From: Candidatus Bathyarchaeota archaeon | Lineage (GTDB): Archaea; Thermoproteota; Bathyarchaeia; 40CM-2-53-6; DTDX01 | Length of the DNA stretch: 64,000 nucleotides | Direction of reading: 5' to 3' | Assembly: GCA_018396775.1 (NCBI GenBank) | Contig: JAGTRF010000005.1 | Span: forward strand, 42,747 to 106,746 | Part shown: positions 33,007 to 41,772 of the stretch, in pieces | Numbering within the stretch: the first letter of the stretch is position 1 | Layout of the letters: each line of letters opens with the position of its first letter | The notes under the pieces: generated by a model | Told to the model about the DNA's origin: nothing | The model's database searches: none | Seen by the model: the letters and a program-made list of their open reading frames with translations, nothing else | Position numbers and translations under genes: made by a program

Positions 33007-33844
33007 TTCTCCCTTCTAATCCTTGAATTAAATTATGCAAATCGTTCCCAACATTTTCACCTATGTATCCCCCTTCTAAAACTCCGAAAACAGGCTTTCC
33101 TAAAGCTTTTATCATTTTCCCAACTTCCTTAAAACAGTTTGAGGTTAAATCTAAAGAGGCTAAATCTCCTTTATGACAATCAAATCCAGCTGAAATCCCT
33201 ATTAACTCATAATCATCTATATTTACTTGAGATAAGGCTTTGCTTAAGGTTTTTAAATATTCTTCATCACCTGTATAAGGAGGTAATGGGAAATTAAAGC
33301 AATTTGCTTCAGAAAATCTTCCTGTTCCTGGGTAAATAGGATATCTATGCAAAGAGATATATGCAACTTTAGGATTTTTAAAAAATATTTCTTGAGTTCC
33401 GTTTCCATGATGCCCATCAATATCTATAATTAAAGTTGGTAAATCTAAATACTTCACAGCTATAGCTATATTGTTAAAATAACAAAATCCTAGGGTTGAA
33501 GCGCCTAAAGCAATTCCACTCTTACCTGCATGATGCCCTGGAGGCCGCATTAATGAAAAACTATTTTCTTCCGCAGCTTTTATAGCTCCTCCAGCAGCAA
33601 GCCTAGCATATTCATAAATATTTTCATAGGCGGGTGTGTCTGGATCATAAAAATCTCCATTTTTAATTCTTTCTACATGTTCCTTACTATGCACTTTAAG
33701 AATATCTTCTTCAGAAGCAGGTTTAGGTTCAATAAATTCATAGCCTTTACTTTTAAGAATTTCATAAGCTTTTCTAACTCTTTCAGGGCTTTCTATATGC
33801 CAATCAGAATATTCTAAGCATTTTTTTGAAAAAACTATTTTCAT
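32996..33844 (-). CDS. Histone-deacetylase-fold hydrolase (class II-like)
   Basis: A 282-residue arginase-fold amide hydrolase. MRPPGHHAGKSG carries the His-His pair, IDIDGHHGNGTQEIFF the zinc ligands, ISAGFDCHKGDLASLDLT the third ligand, and LEGGYIGENVG the glycine loop that holds the catalytic tyrosine (here LEGGYI). It removes acetyl groups from lysine or polyamines. It is divergent from a second enzyme of the same fold (34062-35144), with 217 bases between the ATGs. Confidence 0.88.
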   Translation of the reverse strand: MKIVFSKKCLEYSDWHIESPERVRKAYEILKSKGYEFIEPKPASEEDILKVHSKEHVERIKNGDFYDPDTPAYENIYEYARLAAGGAIKAAEENSFSLMRPPGHHAGKSGIALGASTLGFCYFNNIAIAVKYLDLPTLIIDIDGHHGNGTQEIFFKNPKVAYISLHRYPIYPGTGRFSEANCFNFPLPPYTGDEEYLKTLSKALSQVNIDDYELIGISAGFDCHKGDLASLDLTSNCFKEVGKMIKALGKPVFGVLEGGYIGENVGNDLHNLIQGLEGRNEY

Positions 33845-34028
33845 GAAATTAAAATTTTAATATACTTAAATAAGAATTTTACTGAACTCCTTTATACTTC
33901 TCTTAAAACATATTACGTATTGAAGCTTTAAAATATGAATGAAATTTTGGGGCCGTACACTTCATGCAAGTGTTATTAATTTGCAATTAAAGTATGATGT
34001 TTTAAAAATAAATTTTTTAAGCTTAAAA

Positions 34029-34037
34029 GTTTTTATT
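34029..34037 (+). promoter_or_regulatory. TATA-like box, possibly leaderless transcript
   Basis: GTTTTTATT 25-33 bases before the ATG at 34062. At the usual archaeal spacing transcription would begin within a few bases of the start codon, so this gene may be translated from a leaderless message. Confidence 0.4.
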
Positions 34038-34061
34038 AATGCCTCTAGATGGGTATAAAAC

Positions 34062-35144
34062 ATGCTTGGAACAACAGCTTTTATTTATTCAAATGATTAT
34101 TTAAAATATCAATTTGGTTTAGATCATCCTTTTAACCCGATAAGAGAAAAGTATACTTTAGAATTGCTTGAAAACCTTAAGGTATTTAATGAAAAAGCTA
34201 AAGTTTATTCTCCTAAACCTGCTTTAGAAGAAAATCTTCTGCTTACTCACTCTAAAAAATATATTGAATTTGTGAAAGCTAAAAGCGAGAAAGGTGAAGG
34301 TTATCTTGATTATGGTGATACCCCCGCGTCAAAAGGAATTTATGAAGCTGCTTGTTTAAGGGTTGGAGGAACATTGCTTGGAGCCGACCTTTTAATGAAT
34401 AATGAAGTTTTGCATGTTTTTAATCCTGGTGGAGGTTTTCATCATGCAAAATCTGATAAAGCAGCTGGGTTTTGCGTATTTAATGATGTTGCTATAGCTG
34501 TTAAATATCTTCAAAAAAAGCATAATGTTAAAAAAATTGCTGTAATAGATATTGATGGGCATCATGGTGATGGTACACAAGAAATACTTTATAAAGAACC
34601 AATTCTTAAAATTTCTTTTCATAGATATGATGATTGGCCTTACCCATTTTATCCAGGTACAGGAAAAATTGAGGAAATTGGTGAAGGCGATGGGTTAGGC
34701 TATTCTGTAAATGTTCCTTTACCTATAGGCACAGGAGATGAAGATTATCTTTATGCTTTTAATGAAATTGTTCCTCCATTAATTAAAAATTATAAGCCTG
34801 AAGTAATTATTCATCAATTTGGAGTTGATGCGCATTACCAAGATCCACTTGTTCATTTAAGCTTAACCACAAAGGCTTATAAAGAGATAAGCGTTATAAC
34901 TCATGAATTAACTCATGAAGTTTCAAATGGAAGATATTTAATTCTTGGAGGCGGAGGTTACAATCCTAAAAATACTGCTAGATGCTGGGCTATAATGTTT
35001 ATTACTATATCAGAAGCTGAGATAAAAGATTTAGAAAGCTATAATAAGCTTTTTGATGCTTTAATAATTAAGGAAAGAAAACTTAAGGTTAAAGAGGTTG
35101 TTGAAAAAATAAAAAAGCTTATTTTTCCATTGCATAATATTTAA
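34062..35144 (+). CDS. Histone-deacetylase-fold hydrolase (AcuC-like)
   Basis: A 360-residue AcuC-type deacetylase. FNPGGGFHHAKSDKAAGF has the His-His pair, AVIDIDGHHGDGTQEIL the zinc ligands, IIHQFGVDAHYQDPLVHLSL the third, and LGGGGYNPKNTARCW the catalytic tyrosine loop. AcuC proteins deacetylate acetyl-CoA synthetase or other lysine-acetylated enzymes. It differs clearly from its divergent neighbour, so the two probably have different substrates. The radical SAM gene starts 17 bases downstream. Confidence 0.9.
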   Translation: MLGTTAFIYSNDYLKYQFGLDHPFNPIREKYTLELLENLKVFNEKAKVYSPKPALEENLLLTHSKKYIEFVKAKSEKGEGYLDYGDTPASKGIYEAACLRVGGTLLGADLLMNNEVLHVFNPGGGFHHAKSDKAAGFCVFNDVAIAVKYLQKKHNVKKIAVIDIDGHHGDGTQEILYKEPILKISFHRYDDWPYPFYPGTGKIEEIGEGDGLGYSVNVPLPIGTGDEDYLYAFNEIVPPLIKNYKPEVIIHQFGVDAHYQDPLVHLSLTTKAYKEISVITHELTHEVSNGRYLILGGGGYNPKNTARCWAIMFITISEAEIKDLESYNKLFDALIIKERKLKVKEVVEKIKKLIFPLHNI

Positions 35145-35161
35145 GTAAAAAATGCTTTGAA

Positions 35162-36376
35162 ATGTTTTATATAGCTGAAAGAAACTTTACTAAATGCAAG
35201 CAATGCGGTATTTGTAGTGAAATTGTAGCTTGCTCAGCTGGTGCTATCGGTTTAAGCGAAGAATGCATTGGTTGTAAAGCATGCTATTTAACATGTCCAA
35301 ATTACGCTATTGAAATGAAAGAAAAATCAAGGAAAAAAGAGGTTAAAATTAAAGTTGATGGTGAAAGCTTTTTTATTCCAGGAAAAATAAGTATTAAAAA
35401 AGCTCTTGAAATCATCGGGTTTAAAATAAGCAAGCTTCCTGATGAAGGCGATTTATTTGTTCCTTGTGAAATTGGAGGATGCTATTGTTGTGCTGTTAAA
35501 GTTAATGAAGAAATAAAACCAAGTTGCGTTACCGGCGTAAAAAATGGAGATATAATTGAAACCAAAATTTATGATTTAACTTATAAAAGGCAGGTTCATG
35601 GTTGGATGGGGCATTCTGTAGGAGGAGTTGGTACACCTTGGTGGCTTAAAAGTAAAACTGGTTATATTGAAGCTGCTGCTTTTACTTGTGGCTGTAACCT
35701 TCGCTGCCCTCAATGTCAAAATTGGACTACAACTTATAATGGGCGAGAGACACCTCTTACACCTAAAGAAGCCGCCTTATTAATGACTGAAAAAAGAAGA
35801 AAATATGGTGTAGATAGAATGGCTATTTCTGGAGGTGAAAGCACATTAAATAAACCATGGTTAATTCAATATATTAAAGAGCTTAAAAAACTTAATTCAG
35901 ATAGTAAAGCTAGATTTCATGTCGATACAAATTCTACAATTTTAACTAAAGATTATATTGATGAGTTAATTGAAGCTGGAGTAACTGATATTGGACCGGA
36001 TTTAAAAGGTTTATGTTTAGAAACATTTATGAAAATAACTGGGTTAAAAAATCGGGAGTTAGCAGAAAAATATCATCAAACTGCTTGGGAAGCTGTTAAA
36101 TATATTGTTGATAAATATAAGGGTAGAGTGTTTATTGGTGTTGGAATACCATATAATAAAGAGTTGATTTCTATAGAGGAAATTGAGAAAATTGGAGATG
36201 AAATTTATAAAATTGATTTTGAAATTCAGGTTTGTGTTTTAGATTATAGACCTGAATTTCGAAGTAAAATCTTAAGACCAAGCTATGAAGAAATGGTTAA
36301 AATTTGGAAACTCTTAAAAAATGTTGGGTTAAAAACTGTTATTTGTCAAACTCAAAATGGATATATTTATCCATAA
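35162..36376 (+). CDS. Radical SAM protein with ferredoxin and 2Fe-2S-like domains
   Basis: A 404-residue iron-sulfur protein in three parts. Residues 13-55 hold an eight-cysteine ferredoxin for two [4Fe-4S] clusters (CKQCGICSEIVAC, CIGCKACYLTCP). Residues 60-140 form a beta-grasp-like segment with CEIGGCYCC and a later cysteine, which resembles a [2Fe-2S] site. From about 175 a radical SAM core follows, with CNLRCPQCQN as CX3CX2C, then AISGGEST for SAM. It looks like a PflA-type activase (COG1180-like) with its own electron wiring. Substrate unknown. Confidence 0.8.
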   Translation: MFYIAERNFTKCKQCGICSEIVACSAGAIGLSEECIGCKACYLTCPNYAIEMKEKSRKKEVKIKVDGESFFIPGKISIKKALEIIGFKISKLPDEGDLFVPCEIGGCYCCAVKVNEEIKPSCVTGVKNGDIIETKIYDLTYKRQVHGWMGHSVGGVGTPWWLKSKTGYIEAAAFTCGCNLRCPQCQNWTTTYNGRETPLTPKEAALLMTEKRRKYGVDRMAISGGESTLNKPWLIQYIKELKKLNSDSKARFHVDTNSTILTKDYIDELIEAGVTDIGPDLKGLCLETFMKITGLKNRELAEKYHQTAWEAVKYIVDKYKGRVFIGVGIPYNKELISIEEIEKIGDEIYKIDFEIQVCVLDYRPEFRSKILRPSYEEMVKIWKLLKNVGLKTVICQTQNGYIYP

Positions 36377-36389
36377 AAGCTTAATGCTT

Positions 36390-36953
36390 CTATTTAAAAA
36401 TTTTTTGGATATATTTAATTTTTCTCCAATCTTCGATTAAAGTTGTTTTCAAACTTGGGTTGCGTAAAGCTGAAGCAGGATGATACATAGGAATTATAAA
36501 TAAGCTTGAAGCTTTAAAAAAGCTTCCATGAATGTTTTTCATAGGTTTAACTAAAAGCTTAAACTTATTAAATAAATAATTTACAGCTATATTCCCTAAA
36601 GCTACAATAACCTTTGGAGTCAATAAAGAAATTTGTTCATTTAAATAGCTTGAAGCACATATTTTAATCTGATCTTCTGTAGCTTTATTGTTTGGAAGAT
36701 AACACTTAACCACATTAGTAATATAAACTTCTTCTCTCTTTAAATTTGCCAATTCTAAAAGTTTATTTAGAAACTTCCCAGCTGCACCTACAAACGGCTT
36801 TCCATATAAATCTTCATAATAACCTGGACCTAAACCTATAATCATTATTTCAGCGTTTTCAGATCCTTCACCAAAAACAACATTTTTTCTATTTTTCCAA
36901 AGATCGCATTTTTTACAACTTTCAGCCTTCTTCTTTAATTCTTCCATTCTCAT
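36390..36953 (-). CDS. Type 4 uracil-DNA glycosylase
   Basis: A 187-residue Fe-S uracil-DNA glycosylase. CKKCDLWKNRKNVVFGEG starts the protein and gives the first cluster cysteines; GLGPGYYEDLYGKPFVGAAG is motif 1 (usually GEAPG; here GLGPG); TNVVKCYLPNN and KICASSYLNEQ give the last cysteines; YHPASALRN is the minor-groove motif. It removes uracil from DNA, important at high temperature. It is on the opposite strand to the radical SAM gene. Confidence 0.92.
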   Translation of the reverse strand: MRMEELKKKAESCKKCDLWKNRKNVVFGEGSENAEIMIIGLGPGYYEDLYGKPFVGAAGKFLNKLLELANLKREEVYITNVVKCYLPNNKATEDQIKICASSYLNEQISLLTPKVIVALGNIAVNYLFNKFKLLVKPMKNIHGSFFKASSLFIIPMYHPASALRNPSLKTTLIEDWRKIKYIQKIFK

Positions 36954-36992
36954 TTCTTTTAAAAAGATAAAAATTTAAGGAGATGAAATCTT

Positions 36993-37715
36993 TTACCCTA
37001 TATACTCTAATTTTTCTTTTTCCTCTTTTTTAACTCCTTCTAAACGCTTAAGCCCTTCTTTTATGCTTTCTTCAAGTTTTTCAGCTTCTTTATTTAATTC
37101 AGAAAGATCAACCTCAATATTAAGCATTTTAGTTAATACTTCAAGCACTAAACGAGCTGATCTAAATTGAGGCATATCCATATATCTTATTTGTCCTAAT
37201 AGACATATTCCATCAAGATTTCTTTCTTTAGCTATTCCAAGCAAAACTCCATTCAACCCTGTTATGTCACCTTCACCTTTAGCTATTGACACATATCTGC
37301 TTACTTCTTTAAGCAACTCCTCTTTGTTTACAATTCCAAAAACTTTAAGCTCCTCTTGCTGAAAAGCTGGAGAAGCCGCTAAAGTATATATTCGTTTAAC
37401 CTCAAATTCTTCAGCTATATTTAAAACATCTTCAGCCAGCATTCTAACTTCTAAAGGGGTTGGAGGTTGAGCTTCCCCGATGCAAATAATTAAATTATTC
37501 CAGTAATAGAATAAATGCTTAAATTTAGCTGGTTCTATAATCCCATTTTTCAGAAACACACTGTTTTTAGGGGAGTATAATTCAGCAAAAAGCTTAGCAT
37601 CCAGCTTTCTCCTTAAGTAATCTGCTGAAATAACTGCTAAAAGCCCCATTCCAGGCCAAGCCGCTATCATACTCGGTTCTTTAAAGCTGGGTTTTTTAAA
37701 GAATTTTATATCCAA
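36993..37715 (-). CDS. PAC2-family protein 2
   Basis: A 240-residue PAC2 protein. AAWPGMGLLAVISADYLRRK near the start, YTLAASPAFQQEELKVFG and GLNGVLLGIAKERNLDGICL are its landmarks. It has a long glutamate- and lysine-rich C-terminal helix ending in LEYIG, so it lacks a clean HbYX tail. It is only distantly similar to the PAC2 protein at 31456-32202; the two could pair as PAC1/PAC2 do in eukaryotes (inference). TTG start after GAGGGAG. Confidence 0.85.
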   Translation of the reverse strand: MDIKFFKKPSFKEPSMIAAWPGMGLLAVISADYLRRKLDAKLFAELYSPKNSVFLKNGIIEPAKFKHLFYYWNNLIICIGEAQPPTPLEVRMLAEDVLNIAEEFEVKRIYTLAASPAFQQEELKVFGIVNKEELLKEVSRYVSIAKGEGDITGLNGVLLGIAKERNLDGICLLGQIRYMDMPQFRSARLVLEVLTKMLNIEVDLSELNKEAEKLEESIKEGLKRLEGVKKEEKEKLEYIG

Positions 37716-37795
37716 AATAAGGCTCCCTCTTTAAAATCTTTAATGTTACCCTATAAATGATTATTGAAGGAAATTTATATATATAATGGATTAAC

Positions 37796-38830
37796 CTATG
37801 CTATTTGAAGATTTTTAATAAAGACTCCGGGTTTCTCTATAATTTCTCCAATTACCCAAGAATTTAATCTATATTTACCGCATATTTCCCTTATTTTTCC
37901 CCATTCTTTTTTTGGAGCTATTATGCAGAAGCCTATGCCCATATTAAAGGTGCGATGCATTTCTTTATCAGTTACATGCCCAAGTTTTTGAATAAGCTTA
38001 AATATGGGTTGAGGTTCAGGTATAGCATTTAAATTAAACCCAACATTTTTCTTTAATCTAATTAGCTTTGAAAATGCTCCGCCTGTGATGTTAGCTAAAC
38101 CATGAATTTGACAATTATCAATAACTTCTAAAATTGGTTTTACATAAATTCTTGTTGGTTTTAACAATTCCTCTCCTAAAACAGCATTCAATTCTGAAAT
38201 ATAATCTTTAACGCTATAATTTGAAAACAAAACTTTTCTAGCTAAGGTTAACCCATTTGAATGAATGCCGTTGCTTTCTAAACCTATAATGAAGTCGCCG
38301 ATTCTTATTTTTTCACCTGTTATAATTTTATTTTTTTCTACAACTCCAATTGACATAGCTGATAAATCAAAACCGTTTATTAAATCAGGCATTACAGCTG
38401 TTTCTCCACCAACAATAGCAACTTCAGCCTCATTTGCACCTTCAACTAAACCCTTCATTAACTCTAAAATCAACCCTTCTTCAGGTCTATCTATAGCTAA
38501 ATAATCTACTAAAGCTACCGGCTCCGCACCCAAACAAATTAAATCATTTACATTCATAGCTACACAATCTATCCCAATAGAATCATATTTATTCATAGCT
38601 TTAGCGATTAAAGTTTTTGTTCCAACACCATCTGTATGTAAAGCTAAAGCTAACCCCCCACCAATATCTATTAACCCTCCATAATGTCCAATCTCAATTA
38701 ACACTTGACCAAACTTTCCCTTTCTTAAAAAGAAAGTTTCTTTAAGCAATTCAGCTATAGCTTTATGGCTTTTTCTAACTTTCTCGATATCCACTCCAGC
38801 TTTAGCGTAAGTCATTTCTTTATTACTCAT
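37796..38830 (-). CDS. purM: Phosphoribosylformylglycinamidine cyclo-ligase (PurM)
   Basis: A 344-residue AIR synthetase of the PurM/ThiL/HypE fold. TYAKAGVDIEKVRKSH, LALHTDGVGTKTLIAK, GIDCVAMNVNDLICLGAEP, VGGETAVMPD and GLESNGIHSNGLTLAR match the family. It closes the imidazole ring of purines. Its ATG abuts the stop of purB with no gap, so it is the last gene of the purE/C-purB-purM operon. Confidence 0.96.
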   Translation of the reverse strand: MSNKEMTYAKAGVDIEKVRKSHKAIAELLKETFFLRKGKFGQVLIEIGHYGGLIDIGGGLALALHTDGVGTKTLIAKAMNKYDSIGIDCVAMNVNDLICLGAEPVALVDYLAIDRPEEGLILELMKGLVEGANEAEVAIVGGETAVMPDLINGFDLSAMSIGVVEKNKIITGEKIRIGDFIIGLESNGIHSNGLTLARKVLFSNYSVKDYISELNAVLGEELLKPTRIYVKPILEVIDNCQIHGLANITGGAFSKLIRLKKNVGFNLNAIPEPQPIFKLIQKLGHVTDKEMHRTFNMGIGFCIIAPKKEWGKIREICGKYRLNSWVIGEIIEKPGVFIKNLQIA

Positions 38831-40171
38831 TTACTTTCCTCTTAAAGCTTTAACAACATCTTCAACTATTTTTTCAGCTTCTCCAATATAATTTCTCGGG
38901 TTCAAGCAGTAATCCAATTCTTCTTCAGTTAAATATTTTAAAATTCCCTCTTCTAAAAGAATGTTTTTTAATGGTTTATCTTCATTAAAAGCTTTTATAG
39001 CGCTTTTTCTAAGCAATTCATGGGCTTCTTGTCTTCCAACATTTTTTTCTACAAGCTTAATCATTAAATGCTCAGCCATAATTAATCCTTTAGTTAAATT
39101 CAAATTTCGCTCAATGTTTTTAGGATAGAAAACTAAAGTTTTTAATATAGAATTCATTTGCTTCATCATGTAATCAATTAAAATGAATGCCTCAGGAAAA
39201 ATTATTCTTTCTGGAGCGGAATTCGTTAAATCTCTTTCATGCTCTAAAGGATTGTTATCTAAAGCTGGGTAAACTAAAGCTTTAACTATTCTAGCTAAAC
39301 CGCATATTCTCTCAGATTTATGCGGATTTCTTTTATGAGGCATTGTTGATGAACCAACTTGTTTAGCAGCAAAAAACTCTGAAACCTCAGCTATTTCTGT
39401 TCTTTGCAAATTTCTAATTTCTTTAGCTACTTTTTCTAAGGTTGTAGCTATTAAAGCTAAATTAAAAATTAATTCTGCATGCCTATCCCTTTGAACTATT
39501 TGGGTTGAAGCTAAAACCGGTTTTAAACCCAATTCATCCATAACAAGCTTTTGAATTTCTAAAGCTTTTCCTTTAAAGCTTGCTCCTGTTCCAACAGCCC
39601 CGCTCATTTTACCAACTAAAACCCTTTCTTTACATTGATTTAATCTTTCTATATGCCTTTGAACTTCACATGCGTAAACGGCGAATTTAAGACCATAAGT
39701 TGTTGGAACAGCATGCTGCCCATGAGTTCTTCCAATGCAAACCGCTTCTTTATGAGCTTCAGCTAAATTCAATAATGTTTCTTTTAACTCAATTAAACCC
39801 TTTTCGATTATAGCTATAGATTCTTTAAAAAGCAATGCTAAAGCTGTATCTTCAATATCATAGCTTGTAGCTCCTAAATGAACATATTTTCCAGCTTCTT
39901 CGCTGCAAGCTTCAGTTAAAGCTTTAACCATAGCCATTAAATCATGGTTTATTTCAGCTTCAATTCTCTTCACTCTTTCAAGCTTTACATAGTTTAAATT
40001 TGCTTTTTCAGAAATTTCTTTAGAAGCTTCTAAAGGTATATTTCCGAGTTTAGCGTGAGCTTTAGCTAAAGCATCTTCAACTTTAAGCCATGCTTCAAGC
40101 TTATGTTCTTCACTCCAAATCTTACTCATCTCATCTGTCCAATATCTATTTTCAATAGGGTGAATAGGCAT
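38831..40171 (-). CDS. purB: Adenylosuccinate lyase
   Basis: A 446-residue fumarase/aspartase superfamily enzyme. Landmarks are IENRYWTDEMSKIWSEEHKL, HLGATSYDIEDTALALLFKE, GRTHGQHAVPTTYGLK with the catalytic histidine, and the superfamily signature VGSSTMPHKRNPHKSE with the catalytic serine. It acts twice in purine synthesis (SAICAR to AICAR, adenylosuccinate to AMP). It follows the PurE-PurC gene by six bases. Confidence 0.97.
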   Translation of the reverse strand: MPIHPIENRYWTDEMSKIWSEEHKLEAWLKVEDALAKAHAKLGNIPLEASKEISEKANLNYVKLERVKRIEAEINHDLMAMVKALTEACSEEAGKYVHLGATSYDIEDTALALLFKESIAIIEKGLIELKETLLNLAEAHKEAVCIGRTHGQHAVPTTYGLKFAVYACEVQRHIERLNQCKERVLVGKMSGAVGTGASFKGKALEIQKLVMDELGLKPVLASTQIVQRDRHAELIFNLALIATTLEKVAKEIRNLQRTEIAEVSEFFAAKQVGSSTMPHKRNPHKSERICGLARIVKALVYPALDNNPLEHERDLTNSAPERIIFPEAFILIDYMMKQMNSILKTLVFYPKNIERNLNLTKGLIMAEHLMIKLVEKNVGRQEAHELLRKSAIKAFNEDKPLKNILLEEGILKYLTEEELDYCLNPRNYIGEAEKIVEDVVKALRGK

Positions 40172-40177
40172 TTTTAT

Positions 40178-41395
40178 TCACCTGAATTTTTCTCCAGTTA
40201 ACTTTTCAAAAGCAGTAATATATCTACGGCTAACCTCCTCTATTAAGCTTGAAGGTAAATTTGAAGGCTTAGGAATTGGTTTACCAGCTTTTCTCGCTTC
40301 GTCAAGAAGCTTTTTATAGCCTGATTCAATTAACCACCGTCTTACAGGTTCTTTATCAAAGCTTTCTTGAACTTCTCCAAGCTTATATTTATCTTTAACC
40401 CAGAGCCTAAATTCATCTGGCCCTATAGAATCAGCTAAAAGAATTTCGCCTTTCTTATTTCTTCCAAACTCAAGTTTAAGATCAGCTAAAATAAAACCTG
40501 CATCCTCAGATTTTTTAGCCATAAAATTATAAATTTCAATAGTTTTATTTTTAATCCATTCATATTCACTTTCAGTTAACCATCCTTTGCTTAATGCTTC
40601 CTCTTTAGTTATAGGTCTATCTTTCTCTTCAAATTTTGTTGTTGGATCAAAATATGGCTCAGGAAGTTTTTCAGCTAAAGTTTTAACGTTTAAGTTTACT
40701 TGGCCTGAAGTGAGTCTTTCATAAAGGCTACCATAAAGATAACCTCTAATAACACATTCAATAGGTATTAAATTTAGCTTTTTAACAACCATCTTGTTTG
40801 GTTTAATTGTTTCAATCATGTGATTTGGAACATTTAAGGTTTTAAACCAGAATTCTGAAAACCTGCATAAAACTTCTCCTTTAAAAGGGACTTCATCTGG
40901 CAATGGAACATCAAAAGCTGAAACTCTATTTGTAAACTCGAAAAGAAGCTTGTCTTCGCCTAACTCATAAACATCTTTAACTTTCCCTTTCTTTAAAAGC
41001 TTAAACTCTCCTTGTTTAAGCTTTAATATTCGAAGAGCTAAATAAGCTGCGTTTTTAGCGTTATCTATTCCAACCGCAGCCACCGGAACTCCTGAAGGCA
41101 TTTGAACCATCGATAATAAAGCATCTAAACCATTAAGTTTAGCTGAAACAGGGACTCCAATAACAGGCTTATCTGTGTAAGCTGATATAAATCCTGGTAA
41201 AGCAGCTGATAAACCAGCTATAGCTATGAAAACATCAATATCTGAATCTAAAGCTAAAGCTTTAACTTTTTCAGGTTCTCTATGAGCTGAAGCAACCTCC
41301 ACTTTATATTCAACGTTATTTTCTTTTAAAATTTTTTCAGCTTCTTCAGCAACTTTTAAATCAGATCTGCTTCCGCAAACAATTAAAACCTTCAA
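40178..41395 (-). CDS. PurE-PurC fusion: AIR carboxylase/mutase plus SAICAR synthetase
   Basis: A 405-residue fusion. Residues 1-130 are PurE ([53 protein letters not shown]); residues 131-405 are PurC ([53 protein letters not shown]). The two catalyse successive steps that turn AIR into SAICAR, so the fusion may channel CAIR. The animal enzyme PAICS has the reverse order (PurC then PurE). No PurK is seen nearby. TTG start behind GGAGG, 13 bases away. Confidence 0.93.
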   Translation of the reverse strand: MKVLIVCGSRSDLKVAEEAEKILKENNVEYKVEVASAHREPEKVKALALDSDIDVFIAIAGLSAALPGFISAYTDKPVIGVPVSAKLNGLDALLSMVQMPSGVPVAAVGIDNAKNAAYLALRILKLKQGEFKLLKKGKVKDVYELGEDKLLFEFTNRVSAFDVPLPDEVPFKGEVLCRFSEFWFKTLNVPNHMIETIKPNKMVVKKLNLIPIECVIRGYLYGSLYERLTSGQVNLNVKTLAEKLPEPYFDPTTKFEEKDRPITKEEALSKGWLTESEYEWIKNKTIEIYNFMAKKSEDAGFILADLKLEFGRNKKGEILLADSIGPDEFRLWVKDKYKLGEVQESFDKEPVRRWLIESGYKKLLDEARKAGKPIPKPSNLPSSLIEEVSRRYITAFEKLTGEKFR

Positions 41396-41772
41396 GTTGA
41401 ACCCTAATCCTCCTCTACAAAATTATTTTTTAAAACATATATTAAAATATTTATTTTAATATTTCTTTACAGAAACTTTTTCAAGATTTTTCTTCAAAAT
41501 CTCATGTAAATTAACATATATTAAAGTGAATCTTGAAAAGATTACATTTCTTCATCTAAAAACTTATTTTTTATTAATTTATTAAAAATGATTAGTGTTT
41601 TACCAAAATTAATTTTTTAACTTTCTTTTTGTATACGACCTTTACATTTTGGATTTAAATAATTCTACTCACACTCGTATCAACAACCGTCGTTTCTTTA
41701 AAACTGTAAATTCTAGAAAGCATTAATTAGATCATTATATCATTAGATCATTAATTATATCATTATTTTCTT
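41396..41772. other. Intergenic region with a small direct-repeat cluster
   Basis: 377 bases of very AT-rich sequence with no credible gene in any frame. At its right end ATCATTA occurs four times, at 41731, 41739, 41747 and 41759, just past the stop of the glycosyltransferase gene. Several T runs may act as terminators. The PurE-PurC SD lies at the left edge. Confidence 0.5.
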
